Origin: Methylococcaceae bacterium UBA659
Lineage (GTDB): Bacteria > Pseudomonadota > Gammaproteobacteria > Methylococcales > Methylomonadaceae
Length of the DNA: 8,015 nucleotides
Direction: 5' to 3'
NCBI GenBank assembly: GCA_002299495.1
Contig: DBNZ01000237.1
Span: 2,552-10,566 of the forward strand
This document shows, one piece after another, positions 1 to 6,408 of the stretch. The notes under the pieces were generated by a model. It saw nothing but the letters and a program-made list of their open reading frames with translations, searched no databases and was not told the DNA's origin. The stretch's first letter is position 1. Each line of letters starts with the position of its first letter. A program made the translations under genes and the position numbers.

Positions 1-1
1 C

Positions 2-493
2 ATGATGAGTTTGATCGCCATCAGCCAAAGCCTGTTGTTATTGTTAGCGGCGAATGGGGCGCCGATAGTCGCCCGCAAGCTTATGCGCGGCAGACTCGCT
101 TATCCGGTCGATGGTGGCGGGCATTTTATGGATGGCCGGAGGTGGTTTGGCCGCAGCAAAACCTGGCGTGGCATACTGGCGGCGGTTTTTATGACGACCT
201 TGATGGCCATTTTTTTGGATTTTCCGGCCGGGTTGGGCGCGGGCTTTGCCGTTTTGACCCTGTTAGGCGACCTCGCCGCAAGTTTTTGCAAGCGCCGCTT
301 AGCCTATCCCGAAAGCAGCTACGCCCCAGGATTAGATACCATCCCGGAATCTTTACTGCCCTTGATGTTATTGCAAGAGGCATTGGGCTTAACCCTGCTT
401 GACGTCGCTTTGGTCTCTTTTATCTTTTTTCTGTTGGAAGAATTTTTGTCCCCGCTCTTGTACCGTTGGCATATCCGCCGACGGCCTTTTTAA
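2..493 (+). CDS. CDP-archaeol synthase (CarS/DUF46) family membrane protein
   Basis: Known family members in archaea transfer CMP from CTP to an unsaturated archaetidic acid, giving CDP-archaeol, the counterpart of bacterial CDP-diacylglycerol. This 163-aa protein has the expected size, several hydrophobic segments (about residues 4-25, 58-75, 78-93, 118-155) and the family motifs: ANGAP at 17-21, DGRRWFGRSKTWRG at 44-57, GD at 89-90, SFCKRRL at 94-100 and LDTIP at 111-115. The cytosolic G-x-x-KTWRG loop is the most telling match. It is followed 9 bases later by the YbhP-like gene and then by a CDP-alcohol phosphatidyltransferase, which fits a role in making an activated lipid. The true substrate in a bacterium is unknown; an isoprenoid ether lipid is not implied. 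Two ATGs lie at positions 2 and 5, and the window edge hides anything upstream, so the start is uncertain and the gene may begin earlier. Confidence 0.85.
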   Translation: MMSLIAISQSLLLLLAANGAPIVARKLMRGRLAYPVDGGGHFMDGRRWFGRSKTWRGILAAVFMTTLMAIFLDFPAGLGAGFAVLTLLGDLAASFCKRRLAYPESSYAPGLDTIPESLLPLMLLQEALGLTLLDVALVSFIFFLLEEFLSPLLYRWHIRRRPF

Positions 494-502
494 GAAATAG
501 CC

Positions 503-1255
503 ATGGCTGAAAACGTACTTAAAGTCTTGACCTACAACATCCACAAAGGCTTCAACATCGGTAACCGGAAATTTGTCTTGCACCAAATCCGCGAGGCCTT
601 GCGGATCACCGATGCCGATTTGTTGTTTTTGCAGGAGATGCAAGGTGAGCACACCTACAAGGAAAGGAAAATCAGCGACTGGCCAGAAAAAAACCAATTT
701 GAATTTATTGCCGAGGCAACGTGGCCCTTTTACGCCTATGGCAAAAATGCCATTTACGATGCCGGCCATCACGGCAACGCCATCCTCAGCAAGCATGAAT
801 TCCTAAGCTGGGAAAACATCAATGTCTCGCCGCTCCCCTGGGCCAGCCGTAGCTTATTGCATGCCGCCATCAAGATTGCGCCTGCTATGCCCGAGGTGCA
901 TATCGTCTGCATCCATTTTGGCTTGCTGGGTGGGGAAAGACGCCTACAAATAAAAAAATTATGCGACCGCATCGATAGCCATGTCCCCCATGGCGCGCCC
1001 TTGATCGTGGCCGGGGATTTTAACGACTGGTTGGGCCGGGCCGACCATTTGCTGTATGACCATTTGGAGTTAAAAGAAATTTTCCTTACCACCCACGGCC
1101 GCTATGCCCGCACTTACCCTTCCTGGTTGCCGTTCATGCAAATGGACCGGATTTATTACCGTGGTTTAAGGCCGGTGGCCTGTGCACGGCTAAGCCATGC
1201 GCCGTGGCATCAGCTGTCCGACCACGCCCCTTTAACCGCGGAGTTTGGCTTATGA
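503..1255 (+). CDS. ybhP: YbhP-like endonuclease/exonuclease/phosphatase family protein
   Basis: This is a 250-aa member of the metal-dependent EEP superfamily (DNase I / AP endonuclease / inositol-phosphatase fold). All active-site motifs are present in order: YNIHKG at 11-16 (N12), LQEM at 43-46 (metal-binding E45), GHHGNA at 88-93, CIHFG at 136-140, GDFND at 171-175 (D172, N174), MDRIYY at 214-219 and SDHAP at 239-243 (catalytic D240-H241). Length and wording resemble E. coli YbhP as I recall it (about 253 aa; not aligned here). In E. coli ybhP sits beside clsB, a cardiolipin synthase gene, and here the gene lies between two lipid-synthesis genes, so a phosphodiesterase or phosphatase acting on a lipid or head group is more likely than a DNA repair role. 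That substrate is inference. The ATG lies 9 bases after the previous stop. The stop TGA overlaps the next start as ATGA, suggesting translational coupling. Confidence 0.9.
   Translation: MAENVLKVLTYNIHKGFNIGNRKFVLHQIREALRITDADLLFLQEMQGEHTYKERKISDWPEKNQFEFIAEATWPFYAYGKNAIYDAGHHGNAILSKHEFLSWENINVSPLPWASRSLLHAAIKIAPAMPEVHIVCIHFGLLGGERRLQIKKLCDRIDSHVPHGAPLIVAGDFNDWLGRADHLLYDHLELKEIFLTTHGRYARTYPSWLPFMQMDRIYYRGLRPVACARLSHAPWHQLSDHAPLTAEFGL
1240..1243 (+). promoter_or_regulatory. ribosome binding site for the CDP-alcohol phosphatidyltransferase
   Basis: GGAG lies 8 bases before the ATG at 1252. It decides between that ATG and an upstream in-frame GTG at 1204, which would add 16 residues encoded inside the preceding gene and has no clear Shine-Dalgarno. 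The 1252 start also gives the common ATGA stop/start overlap. Confidence 0.6.
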
Positions 1256-1839
1256 AAGGACAAAAACCTGCAACCTTGCTGACCCTGCCCAACCTGCTCA
1301 CCAGTTTCCGCCTGGTGGCCGCGCCGGTCTTGCTCTGGCAAGCCTGGCAGGGCTACCGCACCGCTTTCTTGTTGTTGCTGGCGGTCTGTTTCTTGTCGGA
1401 TTTGCTGGATGGTTTGGCGGCCCGGTTGACCGGACAAGAATCAGAATTTGGCGCTAAGCTGGACAGTTGGGCGGATGTGATCATGTACCTGACCATCGGC
1501 GTCTGTTGTTGGTGGCTATGGCCGGAAATAGTCGCCACGGAATGGCCTTATGTGTTGATGGTGGTGGCCAGTTGCCTGGTGCCGGCCATCGCCGGGTTTT
1601 GGAAATTCGGCAGCTTCACCAGCTACCATACCTGGGCGGTCAAGTTTGCGGTGGCGGTGACGGGGATTACTTTATACCTTTTGTTACTGGCCGATTTTAT
1701 CTGGCCGTTTCGGCTGGCCGCGGTCGTTTGCCTGTTGGCCGCGGCGGAGGAGGTTGCCTTGACGCAGTTGTTGCCCGAACCAAAATCCAACGTGCGGTCA
1801 ATTTGGTGGGTTCTAAAAAACAAAAATGACAAAGCCTAA
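1252..1839 (+). CDS. CDP-alcohol phosphatidyltransferase family protein
   Basis: This integral membrane enzyme exchanges CMP on a CDP-activated lipid for an alcohol head group (PgsA, PssA and cardiolipin synthase families). The 195-aa product carries the full signature D-x2-D-G-x2-A-R-x8-G-x3-D-x3-D without any deviation: D50, D53, G54, A57, R58, G67, D71 and D75. The four aspartates bind the divalent metals used in catalysis. The N-terminal TLPNLLTSFRL (11-21) is also typical of the family. The rest is hydrophobic with about five to six membrane segments. It is the last gene of the operon, overlaps the YbhP-like gene by 4 bases and probably consumes the product of the CarS-like enzyme or of the cell's CdsA. 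The head group cannot be read from sequence; glycerol phosphate, serine and inositol phosphate are all open. Its end overlaps by a few bases a possible short ORF on the opposite strand. Confidence 0.88.
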   Translation: MKGQKPATLLTLPNLLTSFRLVAAPVLLWQAWQGYRTAFLLLLAVCFLSDLLDGLAARLTGQESEFGAKLDSWADVIMYLTIGVCCWWLWPEIVATEWPYVLMVVASCLVPAIAGFWKFGSFTSYHTWAVKFAVAVTGITLYLLLLADFIWPFRLAAVVCLLAAAEEVALTQLLPEPKSNVRSIWWVLKNKNDKA

Positions 1840-1934
1840 CCTACCTGTCGGCCATTGTTGTCCACACAGACCGCCTTGCCTGCGCCGACGGCCTTGGCGA
1901 CTTCTTGTGCGAGTAGTTGTTTTTTGGTGGCCAT
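1836..1934 (-). CDS. possible 32-aa ORF coupled to the ietS stop codon
   Basis: On the - strand the stop of ietS and an ATG share one base (TAATG at 1936-1932). The ORF reads 32 codons to a TAG at 1838-1836. The product begins MATKKQLLAQEVAKAVG and ends with NNGRQVG: a lysine/alanine-rich, helix-prone start with no membrane segment. I do not recognise it. In favour: the junction copies the TGATG link between ietA and ietS, and it fills nearly all the space before the converging operon. Against: it is very short, no good Shine-Dalgarno precedes it, and its last codons overlap the end of the opposite gene. It could be a real third gene of the operon, the 5' remnant of a host gene cut at the insert boundary, or chance. 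Confidence 0.35.
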   Translation of the reverse strand: MATKKQLLAQEVAKAVGAGKAVCVDNNGRQVG

Positions 1935-4552
1935 TAAGGTGTACCGACCGCCACTTGCGGCCGGAGTCTGGTGCGAAGTTGTTCGTAAATTGGAATCTGG
2001 ATGCCTTCAGCTACCTCTAGGGTGACTGCAAGGCCGTAAGGAATGGCGTCGTCAAGGCTTGCCGTCGCATCTTTTTTGCAGGCAACGTGCAGCAAAATGC
2101 TGTCGCCATCCTGATATGCCGCGATTTGTTTCGAGCCTTCAACCACCTCATGCTGCACGGTCCCGCGCAATACTTGATTGTGGTCTGCGTCTTGGCGAGC
2201 AAGTTTGAGGGGCAAATTACTCCAGCCACCGACCGGGGAAAGCTCCAGTTTTGCTTCGCGGAAATTCCGGTGATCTGGATTGACAGGGCTGAACCATGCC
2301 AATGTCACCACCATTCGACGCCACACCTGACTGCTGGAAAGGCCGGGAGGAAGTGGAAGCCGATACTCGTGAATTTCATTCTCACGAATTTCGCCGCACC
2401 CCAGCACCGTGCCGCGCTGTTCGGTGCATGCCAACACCCGCTCAATTTCAACCGAGCCATATCCGAGGTAGCGAGCCATCACCTCTTTGAATTGGCGTGA
2501 GTTTTCGGGCGTTTTCAGCGCGGCAGTAATTGCTTTGCAAGCGTCATCGTCCTGCTTCGCACCATGCACCAACAGCGCCTTAATGAGTACGGAAACCAAC
2601 CCTTGCGGAATATCCTCTCCATGCTCCGTGCGCAGCGCATCAAGCACTTCGTAGATGCGCGCCGCACTGCGAGTGGCCAGGGCTGTAGCGTTGCTGGTGC
2701 CTCGCGTATGAACGGTTTGCGACAAATCGCCTGCCTGATTGCTATCCCAAGCGACTTTCTGCCCTGGTGCACCGAGCGAGCCATCTAGGTGATACAAGGT
2801 TTGGCTACCCAATACGGGCGTTCGATACAGTTGTCGGCCGCCAGGGAAAAGAATCTCCGGCTTGATAGAGCGACGAAATCCATGACCAAGCCGTGCAACA
2901 GGGCTGAATAGAGATGCACCAGGCAACAAGTCTGTTCGCTGTCCTAAGGGATAGTTTCCGCTGCTATCAGAGTGCGTTGCGCCCACCGAGATGGCATTTA
3001 TGGACTCTGCAGGAGACAGGATGCGTCGCCCAGACAACTGAGCCTGTATGCACTTCAAAATATGTTCGACTTGCTGCTCTTCGGTCAAACCCTGAAATTC
3101 AGGTACTGGCAAGCCGATATCAATACTTTCTGGACAGTTTCCGGTGCTTACACAGAAAAGCACACGATATTTCCACGACAGCCAGTCAAGTAGCCTCGCC
3201 CAAGGACTTGGCGTGTGAATAAAAGGACGTGCCGGATCGCCAATGGACAAGTTGATGACGCACACATCAGGCGCTTGTGCGGGTACTCCACCTTCACCCT
3301 CAAACATCCGCCTGACCGCACATGCGATGCGATCCTCAAAGAAAATCTCATCGGGAACGTGCTCGCTCCGATTTCTTGGATCAGATTGGGGGTCAGGCTG
3401 CATGACGGGCAGCGCATAAACCAGGCGCGACAGTGGATCGGACTGGCCGTCCACCATCTCTCCGTGTACGACCAAAGACGCCATGGCCGTACCGTGCTTC
3501 CTCTCGCCTGGCTGATACTGCGCGGAAAGATTGTCCGGGTCGTCAAACAACAAGCGCCCCTTCAGTGCCTGATGCTGCACATTGGGAACACCATCGAGAA
3601 TGGCCGCAACCGGCGGAAGTTCAACCAACCCCTCGGAAATTTCGGTTTCAACGCCGTCGCCAGCTTCCGTAGCAGCAAGACTTTGCCCAGTAGGACGAAA
3701 GTACATAACGCCGTGAAATTTGAAGATATGGATGGCCGTGTCGTGGGTGTCGGAATCAAGATCGCTCAACAGTTGCTGGATACGCTGTGCCGGCAATTCA
3801 GCCTTTACGGCATGAAATGCGATCTCTGGCATATCAATAAAGTCACTCAGCGTCCGGCCACCGGCAGCTTCCAACAATGAGGCTACATTGCGCTCTGCTT
3901 GCACGCGCCGTTGTTCGGATTTGCGATAAAACAGCTCGATCTGGCAATGAATTTGCTGCCCCGGATTGATGGGGTTAAGCAAATCCCGCCAGCGATCTAA
4001 CATGCCCGTATCGTGCAGTGTTTCTTTGATGCCCCAACGACGGATCTCTACCATCTGGTTGAACACATCGCGCCACTTGGTTTTTCCTGTCGGCAGTGTC
4101 TGGTTGTTCTTCCATTGCTTCCATAGCGACAGAAGTTCCCGCATCCCGGCTTCATTGCCAAGCGACAGGAATATCCGTCCCTTTACCGCTTTGCTGGTGC
4201 GCTTCCCTTTGGAATTGCTCTCGAAGAAATCTTCATCGGGAGGAATATCGTCAATATCCCATTCACCCAGCCATTCCAGGCCGATGGCTTCGATGGCCTG
4301 CCGGAATTCGTTAACGGTGCCTGCTATTTCAATTACCAGAACGGTTTCTGGCTCGAATCCAGTCACAGAACCGCTGACACTGGCTTTGTAGCGATCAAAC
4401 TCCTGCTGTAGGGCAGTTAGTTGCGCGTCCAACCGAACGACTTGCTTTCCGTGGCCGGGAACATGGGGTTGGCTTGATGGAAAGCCATTGCCTTTGGGTG
4501 GCGCGATGGTTTTTGCCTGCGGGAATATCAGAAGGGGAAGAGACGTTGCCAT
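1934..4552 (-). CDS. ietS: IetS, subtilisin-like (S8) serine protease of the IetAS system
   Basis: This is an 872-aa cytoplasmic protein without a signal peptide. A subtilase core at about 312-640 has the complete catalytic set: Asp320 in AAILDG, His353 in KHGTAMA, Ser620 in RGTSNATA and the oxyanion-hole Asn472 in STGN. I checked the D320, H353 and S620 codons directly in the DNA. The core is flanked by about 310 N-terminal and about 230 C-terminal residues outside the standard fold, likely sensing or partner-binding parts. Pairing with an upstream AAA+ ATPase identifies it as IetS: on the Agrobacterium plasmid pTiC58 the protease acts as toxin and the ATPase as antitoxin, and the pair was later reported as an antiphage system. 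The protein target is unknown. The start ATG overlaps the ietA stop (TGATG), so the two are translationally coupled and probably made in a fixed ratio. The GTS-N-A variant replaces the usual GTS-M/F-A-x-P. Confidence 0.88.
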   Translation of the reverse strand: MATSLPLLIFPQAKTIAPPKGNGFPSSQPHVPGHGKQVVRLDAQLTALQQEFDRYKASVSGSVTGFEPETVLVIEIAGTVNEFRQAIEAIGLEWLGEWDIDDIPPDEDFFESNSKGKRTSKAVKGRIFLSLGNEAGMRELLSLWKQWKNNQTLPTGKTKWRDVFNQMVEIRRWGIKETLHDTGMLDRWRDLLNPINPGQQIHCQIELFYRKSEQRRVQAERNVASLLEAAGGRTLSDFIDMPEIAFHAVKAELPAQRIQQLLSDLDSDTHDTAIHIFKFHGVMYFRPTGQSLAATEAGDGVETEISEGLVELPPVAAILDGVPNVQHQALKGRLLFDDPDNLSAQYQPGERKHGTAMASLVVHGEMVDGQSDPLSRLVYALPVMQPDPQSDPRNRSEHVPDEIFFEDRIACAVRRMFEGEGGVPAQAPDVCVINLSIGDPARPFIHTPSPWARLLDWLSWKYRVLFCVSTGNCPESIDIGLPVPEFQGLTEEQQVEHILKCIQAQLSGRRILSPAESINAISVGATHSDSSGNYPLGQRTDLLPGASLFSPVARLGHGFRRSIKPEILFPGGRQLYRTPVLGSQTLYHLDGSLGAPGQKVAWDSNQAGDLSQTVHTRGTSNATALATRSAARIYEVLDALRTEHGEDIPQGLVSVLIKALLVHGAKQDDDACKAITAALKTPENSRQFKEVMARYLGYGSVEIERVLACTEQRGTVLGCGEIRENEIHEYRLPLPPGLSSSQVWRRMVVTLAWFSPVNPDHRNFREAKLELSPVGGWSNLPLKLARQDADHNQVLRGTVQHEVVEGSKQIAAYQDGDSILLHVACKKDATASLDDAIPYGLAVTLEVAEGIQIPIYEQLRTRLRPQVAVGTP

Positions 4553-4554
4553 CA
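4550..4554 (-). promoter_or_regulatory. TGATG stop/start coupling of ietA and ietS
   Basis: The TGA ending ietA (4554-4552) and the ATG opening ietS (4552-4550) share one base, with a GAGG-like stretch a short way upstream inside the ietA coding sequence. Such a junction lets a terminating ribosome restart, tying protease synthesis to prior synthesis of its ATPase partner. This is the order expected if the ATPase restrains the protease. Confidence 0.6.
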
Positions 4555-5568
4555 GCGATCCGCCTCTTCGTTGGCCGCTGCCGCGCTCTCATCTGTAATC
4601 GGCTTCAAACGGCCTTTCCATTGCTCCAGCTTGAGTTTGGTCACTTGCTGAGCGTTTTCCGTTTTCATGTCGAGCACAGCGCGGCGAACCACACCAAGGC
4701 AGAACTCCTCGGTCTCCGCGAAGTTCAATCCAAGCAGATGTTTCGCTAGGGTTGCTGGCTCATACCCAAAATTCACGCTGCATCGCTGACCAATCGAAGT
4801 GATGTAATGCGTCAGTTGCTCGCGGGTCGGGGTTGGCAACTCAATGCGCAATTGGAAGCGTCGCCAGACGGCTCTATCCAGAAGCTCAGGATGATTACTG
4901 GCAGCGACCACAACCACATAATCTGGCATTTCGTCCAGCTGCAACAGTAATGTACTGACGACGCGTTTTATCTCCCCGGTTTCATGAGTATCGCCGCGCT
5001 CTTTTCCTAGCGTCTCAAACTCATCAAAGAACAAAACGCAACGCTGTGTCCTCGCATAATCCAGCACACTCTTCAGGCGGCTGGATGTTTCGCCAAGATA
5101 ACTTCCCACCAAGGTTTCATACCGAATGACGATGAGTGGGTACATCAATTCAAACGCCAGCGCCTCAGCCAAGGTTGTTTTGCCATTTCCCGGCGGGCCA
5201 GCGAGCAGAATCCGGTTTCTTGCCCGCAAATTGTGGGCATGCAGCAACTCTGCACGATGCTGCTCTTCGACAAGTTCTTGTACCTGATTCCTGATTTTCT
5301 CGGGCAGCACCAGGCTGCTCAGATTGCGCTCTGGCGTAATTTCGTAGAACAAATCTTTACCTGCACTGCTACCGTTTGTTCTTGCGGCAGGAGGTCGCAT
5401 AGGTTGAACTGCGCTAGCTTGCAAAGCTTTTGTCAGCCGTTCCGCCAGCAATCGGTGCCCTTTTTGTTTTTCTTCCTGAATCAGGCATTCAGCCGCTTTC
5501 CGGAACGCAAGCTTATCTCCGCTGGTCGCGGTTTTAAGCAGGTCAACCAATAAATCAGCTTGTGCCAT
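4552..5568 (-). CDS. ietA: IetA, AAA+ ATPase of the IetAS system
   Basis: This is a 338-aa single-domain AAA+ ATPase. Motifs in order are: Walker A GPPGNGKT at 124-131 (K130), a pore-loop-like GSYLGET at 155-161, Walker B VLFFDEFE at 178-185 (D182, E183), sensor-1 Asn225 in VAASNHPE, and the arginine-finger region DRAVWRRF at 231-238 followed by the small lid domain. The first 50 residues are helical and charged, and about 51-72 form a low-complexity linker. AAA+ proteins of this kind form ring hexamers that remodel or thread protein substrates. In IetAS the ATPase neutralises or gates the partner protease and is needed for system function. It is the first gene of the pair, with an ATG preceded by GGAG at 9 bases. 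It follows the composite HTH/PglZ ORF by only 34 bases, so it may share that transcript or use a promoter inside it. Confidence 0.88.
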   Translation of the reverse strand: MAQADLLVDLLKTATSGDKLAFRKAAECLIQEEKQKGHRLLAERLTKALQASAVQPMRPPAARTNGSSAGKDLFYEITPERNLSSLVLPEKIRNQVQELVEEQHRAELLHAHNLRARNRILLAGPPGNGKTTLAEALAFELMYPLIVIRYETLVGSYLGETSSRLKSVLDYARTQRCVLFFDEFETLGKERGDTHETGEIKRVVSTLLLQLDEMPDYVVVVAASNHPELLDRAVWRRFQLRIELPTPTREQLTHYITSIGQRCSVNFGYEPATLAKHLLGLNFAETEEFCLGVVRRAVLDMKTENAQQVTKLKLEQWKGRLKPITDESAAAANEEADR

Positions 5569-5577
5569 TAGCTATTG

Positions 5578-5581
5578 CTCC
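5578..5581 (-). promoter_or_regulatory. ribosome binding site for ietA
   Basis: On the - strand GGAG lies 9 bases before the ietA ATG, within the 34-base gap after the composite ORF. It supports the ATG at 5568 as the true start and shows that ietA can be translated independently of the upstream gene. Confidence 0.6.
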
Positions 5582-5602
5582 AAAAAGTATGTAAGCAGCC
5601 AT

Positions 5603-6397
5603 TCATTTGCTTATTTCAACAAACGGCGACAGCACCTCCAGCAGCGAGAGGCCGCCATCTGTCAGCGTCGGGTAACCGCCCTGGCTGCGCCACTTTCTGC
5701 GGCCCAGCGCCAACAGGTGTGCGCCGTGCGGGCTGGTGATCTGCAAGGCGACGGGCGGCACGAAGGGGCCGCAGTCGCTTTGTGTCAAGCCTACGCCCGG
5801 CTTGCTGCGCCCGCTGAAAAAGGTCTGCTTGAGGTGGGCGGCAACCTCACCATCGGCATCGGGGAAGTAACCCGTGGCGGCGTAGCCGTGGTCGGAGGTT
5901 AGAACTAAGCGCCGCCCGGTGGCAAGACATTCGATGCTGAACTTGCACTGCGCGGGGTCGGCGAAATTCCAGCGTTGCAGTACGGCGAAGCGGTCGAAGC
6001 GCTTCTTCAGGTTGTCGCGCAGCGTGTTCTCGAATTCCTTGTGCAGCTTCTTGTATTCGGGGTTCTGGCCGCTCCATTCCTGCGCCTTCATCTCGGCGCG
6101 GGCGAGGATGAGCAGGTCGTGATCCATGAACGAGTTGGTGCTGCCCGCACGCGGCAGCAGGAAGCGCACGGTGTTGCGGTGCTTCTGCAACGGGTCTTTG
6201 ATCCAGCGGCCCAGCGTGGCGTCGAGCTTGTCGGTGCGCGAAAACCGCCAGCTCCTAGCCATTTTGAAGACAGGGATCTGCTTGGCGGCCGCCAAGCGAT
6301 AGACCGTGCGCTTGCCGACCTTGAGGTAGGCAGCCACGTCAATGCAAGCGGCCGGGATTGAGGTGGTGAGTTCGCCTACCGATATTGGCCTGGCCAT
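5603..6397 (-). CDS. composite ORF: excisionase-type HTH fused to DUF499-like and PglZ C-terminal fragments
   Basis: The 264-aa product, counted from the ATG at 6397, reads as three pieces. Residues 17-68 are an excisionase/MerR-type DNA-binding domain (DVAAYLKVGKRTVYRL, then SWRFSRTDKLDA). Residues about 70-160 (VRFLLPRAGSTNSF, then a charged helix and KKRFDRFAVLQRWNF) resemble, from memory, the C-terminal region of DUF499 phage-resistance ATPases. Residues about 161-264 look like the end of a PglZ domain: LVLTSDHGY at 164-172, which carries the alkaline-phosphatase-type metal-binding Asp169-His170, and YPTLTDGGLSLLEVLSPF at 242-259. Full PglZ proteins are several times longer; the nucleophile-bearing N-terminal half is missing, so phosphatase activity is unlikely. 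Several 60-base lines here are 65-73% GC against 50-55% in neighbours. The HTH may still bind DNA and regulate ietAS, a speculation. A GTG at 6418 is an alternative start that would overlap the amine oxidase stop by 10 bases. Neither start has a strong Shine-Dalgarno. Confidence 0.65.
   Translation of the reverse strand: MARPISVGELTTSIPAACIDVAAYLKVGKRTVYRLAAAKQIPVFKMARSWRFSRTDKLDATLGRWIKDPLQKHRNTVRFLLPRAGSTNSFMDHDLLILARAEMKAQEWSGQNPEYKKLHKEFENTLRDNLKKRFDRFAVLQRWNFADPAQCKFSIECLATGRRLVLTSDHGYAATGYFPDADGEVAAHLKQTFFSGRSKPGVGLTQSDCGPFVPPVALQITSPHGAHLLALGRRKWRSQGGYPTLTDGGLSLLEVLSPFVEISK
5606..5917 (-). other. PglZ-domain C-terminal fragment within the composite ORF
   Basis: This approximate segment encodes residues 161-264 of the composite ORF. 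TSDHG and the closing GGLSLLEVLSPFVEI are the parts that point to PglZ, the alkaline-phosphatase-fold component of BREX, Pgl and related defence systems. Where I would expect the His of an HGG motif, an Asp (D247) is present; this may be a branch variant or a lost metal ligand. The upstream limit is a judgement from where the sequence changes character. Confidence 0.5.
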
Positions 6398-6408
6398 GAG
6401 GGCGCATT

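Noticed and set aside
1204..1251. Upstream GTG start that would lengthen the CDP-alcohol phosphatidyltransferase by 16 residues
   Set aside because: The extra residues come from the out-of-frame end of the YbhP-like gene. The ATG at 1252 has a GGAG at the right distance and the protein begins at the usual family position.
1815..1826. T-run on the - strand downstream of ietS and the short ORF, a possible intrinsic terminator
   Set aside because: No stable GC stem precedes it, and it lies in the final codons of the opposite-strand phosphatidyltransferase gene, where it simply encodes lysine and asparagine.
2366..2394. Short repeat and inverted repeat around CGTGAATTTC / CTCACGAATTTC
   Set aside because: It encodes the repetitive Glu-Ile/Glu-Asn stretch around residues 721-731 of IetS. 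No operator or attachment site is expected inside this gene.
3215..3880. 221-codon open frame on the + strand opposite ietS
   Set aside because: It lies wholly antisense to the subtilase core, where His353 and Asp320 are encoded. It shows no recognisable domain and is an antisense shadow.
5585..5630. Possible promoter for ietA on the - strand (TTGAAA followed by TACATA)
   Set aside because: The spacing between the boxes is about 20 bases and the -10 match is weak, so it does not reach the standard for a called promoter.
5975..6361. 128-codon open frame on the + strand opposite the composite ORF
   Set aside because: Long antisense frames are expected in GC-rich coding DNA. The - strand frame has recognisable HTH and PglZ motifs, while this one has none.
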